Shown here: piece after piece, positions 6,858 to 8,063 of the stretch
How positions within the stretch are numbered: position 1 is the stretch's first letter
Layout: each line of letters opens with the position of its first letter
Notes under the pieces: generated by a model
Seen by the model: only the letters and a program-made list of their open reading frames with translations
The model's database searches: none
What the model was told of the DNA's origin: nothing
NCBI GenBank assembly: GCA_003223995.1
Contig: QHYA01000218.1
Coordinates: forward strand, 929 to 8,991
DNA: 8,063 bases
Direction of reading: 5' to 3'
Source: Acidobacteriota bacterium
GTDB lineage: Bacteria; Acidobacteriota; Polarisedimenticolia; QHYA01
Position numbers and translations under genes: made by a program

Positions 6858-7022
6858 GTGTGGAAGGCTCAATTTGAACCTGGACTACCAGGTGGGTGCC
6901 CTCTTCCTCGCTTCAGGCATCCCCTCTCGGGGCCGCTCACCGCAAGGAACTCGGGCTCCCATTATTGAGATGTTGGTTCAAAAATGTTTTTCCATCACGA
7001 GCCTTGCAGGGGGTCCATGGTC
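6858..7022 (-). ncRNA. ssrS: 6S RNA
   Basis: 6S RNA binds the sigma70 RNA polymerase holoenzyme by mimicking an open promoter. Reading the minus strand, complementary segments nest into one long rod: AAGGCTC (7005-6999) with GAGCCTT (6870-6864); TTTGAACC (6982-6975) with GGTTCAAA (6880-6873); TGGG-A-GCCC (6961-6953) with GGGC-A-CCCA (6901-6893); TTCCTTGC (6949-6942) with GCGAGGAA (6911-6904, one G-U pair); and a tip CCCC-GAGA-GGGG (6932-6921). Between the second and third stems is a central bubble of 13 and 12 nt, the 3' side of which can form its own small hairpin (CCTGG...CCA), as in known 6S RNAs. The 3' half contains GGCACCCACC and GGTTCAA, reminiscent of the family. Position after zapA is the classical ssrS location. 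Ends are approximate: the 5' end is set from the promoter at 7030-7058, the 3' end by the closing stem and may run on to the palindrome near 6843. Confidence 0.82.
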
Positions 7023-7029
7023 AGGGCCT

Positions 7030-7058
7030 ACCCTACTGCTCTCGGGCAGGCTCGTCAA
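7030..7058 (-). promoter_or_regulatory. Predicted sigma70 promoter of 6S RNA
   Basis: On the minus strand TTGACG (7058-7053) is followed by exactly 17 nt and then TAGGGT (7035-7030). The -35 box overlaps the zapA stop codon (TTGA contains the TGA). The start would fall near 7023-7021, 16-18 nt upstream of the first 6S closing stem, giving an RNA of about 165-180 nt, the usual 6S size. An independent promoter would let 6S accumulate separately from zapA. Confidence 0.55.
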
Positions 7059-7384
7059 GATCCGGCTTCATACCGTGTTGCCGCACCTTCCTCGACCTCC
7101 AGGCAGTCAGCCAGCAAGGCGGTCAGGCGAGACGACACGCCATCGATCTGCCGTTCCTTCTCCTCGGCAACCTGCCTGTATTTCTCGATTTCGTCCGCAA
7201 AGTTGATCGCCGCCAGAACGGCCACCTTCATGCCGTCCGACTGCGTGGGGTTCGGAGCGATCTCTCGCATCCTGCCGTCCACAAGACGCGCCAGACGCCG
7301 TAGCTCCTCGGGCCGCCGTTCGCCTCGGAGCTGATAGGTCCTGCCGAAGATGACGACCTCCGTCGGGTGGGCGCTCGATCTCAC
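7055..7384 (-). CDS. zapA: Cell division protein ZapA
   Basis: 109-residue cytoplasmic protein that binds FtsZ and cross-links protofilaments at the division ring. The N-terminal globular part is typical: EVVIFGRTYQLRG at about 10-22 (strand-turn-strand), then EELRRLARLVDGRMREI, SDGMKVAVLAAINFADEIEK at about 49-68 (the family hallmark resembles KVAVLAALNIADEL), followed by a C-terminal coiled-coil helix to about 97. The start is GTG at 7384: AGGAGG (7397-7392) sits 7 nt upstream, an ideal ribosome site, and the resulting length is normal. The frame continues open to 7696, but that extension is Pro/Arg/Ala-rich intergenic translation and is rejected. A near-consensus promoter at 7449-7477 serves it. 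The pheT-zapA-6S-rny order is a conserved housekeeping arrangement. Confidence 0.93.
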   Translation of the reverse strand: MRSSAHPTEVVIFGRTYQLRGERRPEELRRLARLVDGRMREIAPNPTQSDGMKVAVLAAINFADEIEKYRQVAEEKERQIDGVSSRLTALLADCLEVEEGAATRYEAGS

Positions 7385-7448
7385 TGGCGACCCTCCTCTC
7401 GTTGGATCCTGCGCGGATCGCAAACACTGACCGTCAAAAGGCGAAAGG

Positions 7449-7477
7449 ATTCTAGCGACGGCCCCTGGGAGTGTCAA
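7449..7477 (-). promoter_or_regulatory. Predicted sigma70 promoter of zapA
   Basis: Minus strand TTGACA (7477-7472), a perfect -35 hexamer, then exactly 17 nt, then TAGAAT (7454-7449), one mismatch from consensus. The start would be near 7442, giving a 5' leader of about 58 nt before the GTG of zapA. It is the best promoter match I found in the window and probably drives zapA and, by read-through, the downstream genes. Confidence 0.72.
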
Positions 7478-7498
7478 CGCGGATCCGGATTGTGCCGC

Positions 7499-7532
7499 CC
7501 AAAACGCGCGAGCTGGCGCAGCGCGGTTTTGG
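7499..7532. repeat. Hairpin element, copy 1
   Basis: Plus strand: CCAAAAC + GCGC pairs with GCGC + one bulged G + GTTTTGG around the 11-base loop GAGCTGGCGCA. Copy 2 at 7634-7667 keeps loop and bulge exactly while the stem differs at three base pairs, each changed on both sides. Confidence 0.7.
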
Positions 7533-7600
7533 AGGCGGCGCCCCGTCAACGCCCCCGGAACGGCAGTTCCGGGAGCGCTCCGAGCGCGAAGCGCGAGGAG

Positions 7601-7634
7601 AATCCGAGGGGGGCGAGGTGGTCGCGGGGCCGCC
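7601..7634. repeat. 34-base direct repeat, copy 1
   Basis: Begins AATCCGAGGG and ends GTCGCGGGGCCGCC; it matches 7681-7714 at 32 of 34 positions with an 80-base offset. The differences are at the 12th and 15th bases (G to A in the second copy). Its end contains GGTGGT...GCCGCC, able to form a weak hairpin with G-U pairs. Confidence 0.85.
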
Positions 7635-7667
7635 CGAAACGGCCGAGCTGGCGCAGGCCGGTTTCGG
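7634..7667. repeat. Hairpin element, copy 2
   Basis: Plus strand: CCGAAAC + GGCC pairs with GGCC + bulged G + GTTTCGG around the same loop GAGCTGGCGCA. Relative to copy 1, one A-T pair became G-C and two inner pairs were swapped (GCGC to GGCC), all compensatory. Confidence 0.7.
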
Positions 7668-7680
7668 CTGCCGCGCTCCA

Positions 7681-7714
7681 AATCCGAGGGGAGCAAGGTG
7701 GTCGCGGGGCCGCC
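7681..7714. repeat. 34-base direct repeat, copy 2
   Basis: Second copy of the AATCCGAGGG...GGGGCCGCC repeat, 13 bases downstream (minus-strand sense) of the pheT stop codon. In that position it would be the first structure met by polymerase leaving pheT. Confidence 0.85.
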
Positions 7715-7727
7715 ACACCGGGTTGGG

Positions 7728-8063
7728 CTACCGGCGGATTTCGGCCCCGACGCGCTCGATGAGCGCGTTCATGACCCGGCCGGTCAGATCGTCGATCTCC
7801 TCGGCCGTCCAGGTTCTGTCTTCCGGCTCGATCCCGATGTTGAAAGTGAAGCTCACCTTCCCTGCAGGCAGGGGAGGCCCGGCGTAGCGATCCGTCAGGA
7901 CGAAGTGCGCCGGCGCGCCGGCCAAAGCCTCCCGGAGGACACGCTCCAACTCGGCGTAAAGGGTCTCGCTGGAGACGATCGCGGAGATATCGCGGCTGAC
8001 CGCGGGAAAGCGAGGGAGAGGACGGAAGCTCGGCAGGGCGGCTCGGTGGGCCTCGAGAGGGCC
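7728..8063 (-). CDS. pheT: Phenylalanyl-tRNA synthetase beta subunit (C-terminal end only)
   Basis: The last 111 residues of PheT, the large subunit of the alpha2-beta2 enzyme that charges tRNA-Phe in the cytoplasm; the gene enters from the right edge without a start. The visible part is the C-terminal ferredoxin-fold anticodon-binding (FDX-ACB) domain: FRPLPRFPAVSRDISAIV near the beginning (the family pattern is P-x-RFPAVxRDI), then FVLTDRYAGPPLPAGKVSF (matching the DxYxGxxLPxGKxS pattern), DRTWTAEEID and a final helix ending GAEIRR before TAG at 7730-7728. The domain is complete to its usual end with no sign of truncation. An apparent short frame beginning at a TTG at 7949 is only an internal part of this gene. 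The hairpin/repeat region follows immediately. Confidence 0.97.
   Translation of the reverse strand, partial: GPLEAHRAALPSFRPLPRFPAVSRDISAIVSSETLYAELERVLREALAGAPAHFVLTDRYAGPPLPAGKVSFTFNIGIEPEDRTWTAEEIDDLTGRVMNALIERVGAEIRR

Larger units (their letters stand above)
7495..7714. repeat. Two-copy hairpin/direct-repeat cassette in the pheT-zapA gap
   Basis: This occupies most of the 343-base non-coding gap between pheT and zapA. On the plus strand it contains hairpin copy 1 (7499-7532), a perfect 8-bp hairpin CCCGGAAC-GGCA-GTTCCGGG (7554-7573), a further hairpin with CTCC/GGAG and GCGC/GCGC stems separated by GA/GA mismatches around a GAA loop (7578-7600), direct repeat copy 1 (7601-7634), hairpin copy 2 (7634-7667) and direct repeat copy 2 (7681-7714). 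The order suggests two units of [hairpin + direct repeat], the second having lost the internal section. No coding sequence is supported here. It may be an extragenic palindromic element, a transcription-attenuating structure after pheT, or the remains of a small mobile repeat. Confidence 0.7.

Noticed and set aside
7385..7696. 213-residue version of ZapA
   Set aside because: The extension translates the hairpin/repeat region and the promoter; GTG 7384 has an ideal Shine-Dalgarno.
7495..7714. CRISPR array
   Set aside because: Only two copies, unequal units, strong internal hairpins and no cas genes nearby.
7728..7949. Separate 73-residue small gene
   Set aside because: It is the in-frame end of pheT; the frame is open to the right edge and carries the PheT C-terminal domain motifs upstream of this point.

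Overview
The window is a block of GC-rich bacterial chromosome (roughly two thirds G+C by eye) in which every supported gene lies on the minus strand. Transcribed order, from the right edge to the left, is: pheT (3' end only) - hairpin/repeat-filled gap - zapA - 6S RNA - rny - ymdB-type phosphodiesterase - xseA - xseB - ispA - tlyA - nadK (runs off the left edge). This housekeeping synteny is familiar from Acidobacteriota, deltaproteobacterial-type phyla and related deep lineages. I cannot name the organism; a Gram-negative, Acidobacteriota/Deltaproteobacteria-like genome is an inference from gene order and GC only.

Layout. 7728-8063: C-terminal anticodon-binding-like domain of phenylalanyl-tRNA synthetase beta. 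7385-7727: a 343-base gap with two copies of a hairpin element whose stem changes are compensatory, a 34-base direct repeat, further hairpins, and a near-consensus sigma70 promoter (TTGACA-17-TAGAAT) for zapA. 7055-7384: zapA with a GTG start and an ideal Shine-Dalgarno. About 6858-7022: a rod-shaped RNA with a central bubble, read as 6S RNA, with its own promoter overlapping the zapA stop codon. 5192-6754: rny. 4410-5195: ymdB. 2977-4413 and 2696-2980: exonuclease VII large and small subunits. 1662-2552: ispA. 810-1640: tlyA. 1-813: nadK.

Genes from rny to nadK are tightly packed; rny/ymdB, ymdB/xseA, xseA/xseB and tlyA/nadK all overlap by the four bases ATGA, implying translational coupling in one operon. 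Themes are cell division (ZapA), global transcription control (6S), RNA turnover and signalling (RNase Y-like protein, YmdB), DNA repair (ExoVII), isoprenoid synthesis (IspA), rRNA methylation (TlyA) and NADP supply (NadK). dxs, often between ispA and tlyA in this cluster, is missing.

The most unusual item is rny: its product keeps the length, membrane anchor, coiled coil, KH domain and C-terminal domain of RNase Y, but the HD-domain metal site is dismantled (His-Asp became His-Ala, and three further metal-site histidines are replaced) in an unbroken reading frame. It looks like a catalytically dead, RNA-binding membrane scaffold, encoded directly beside a YmdB whose active site is intact.
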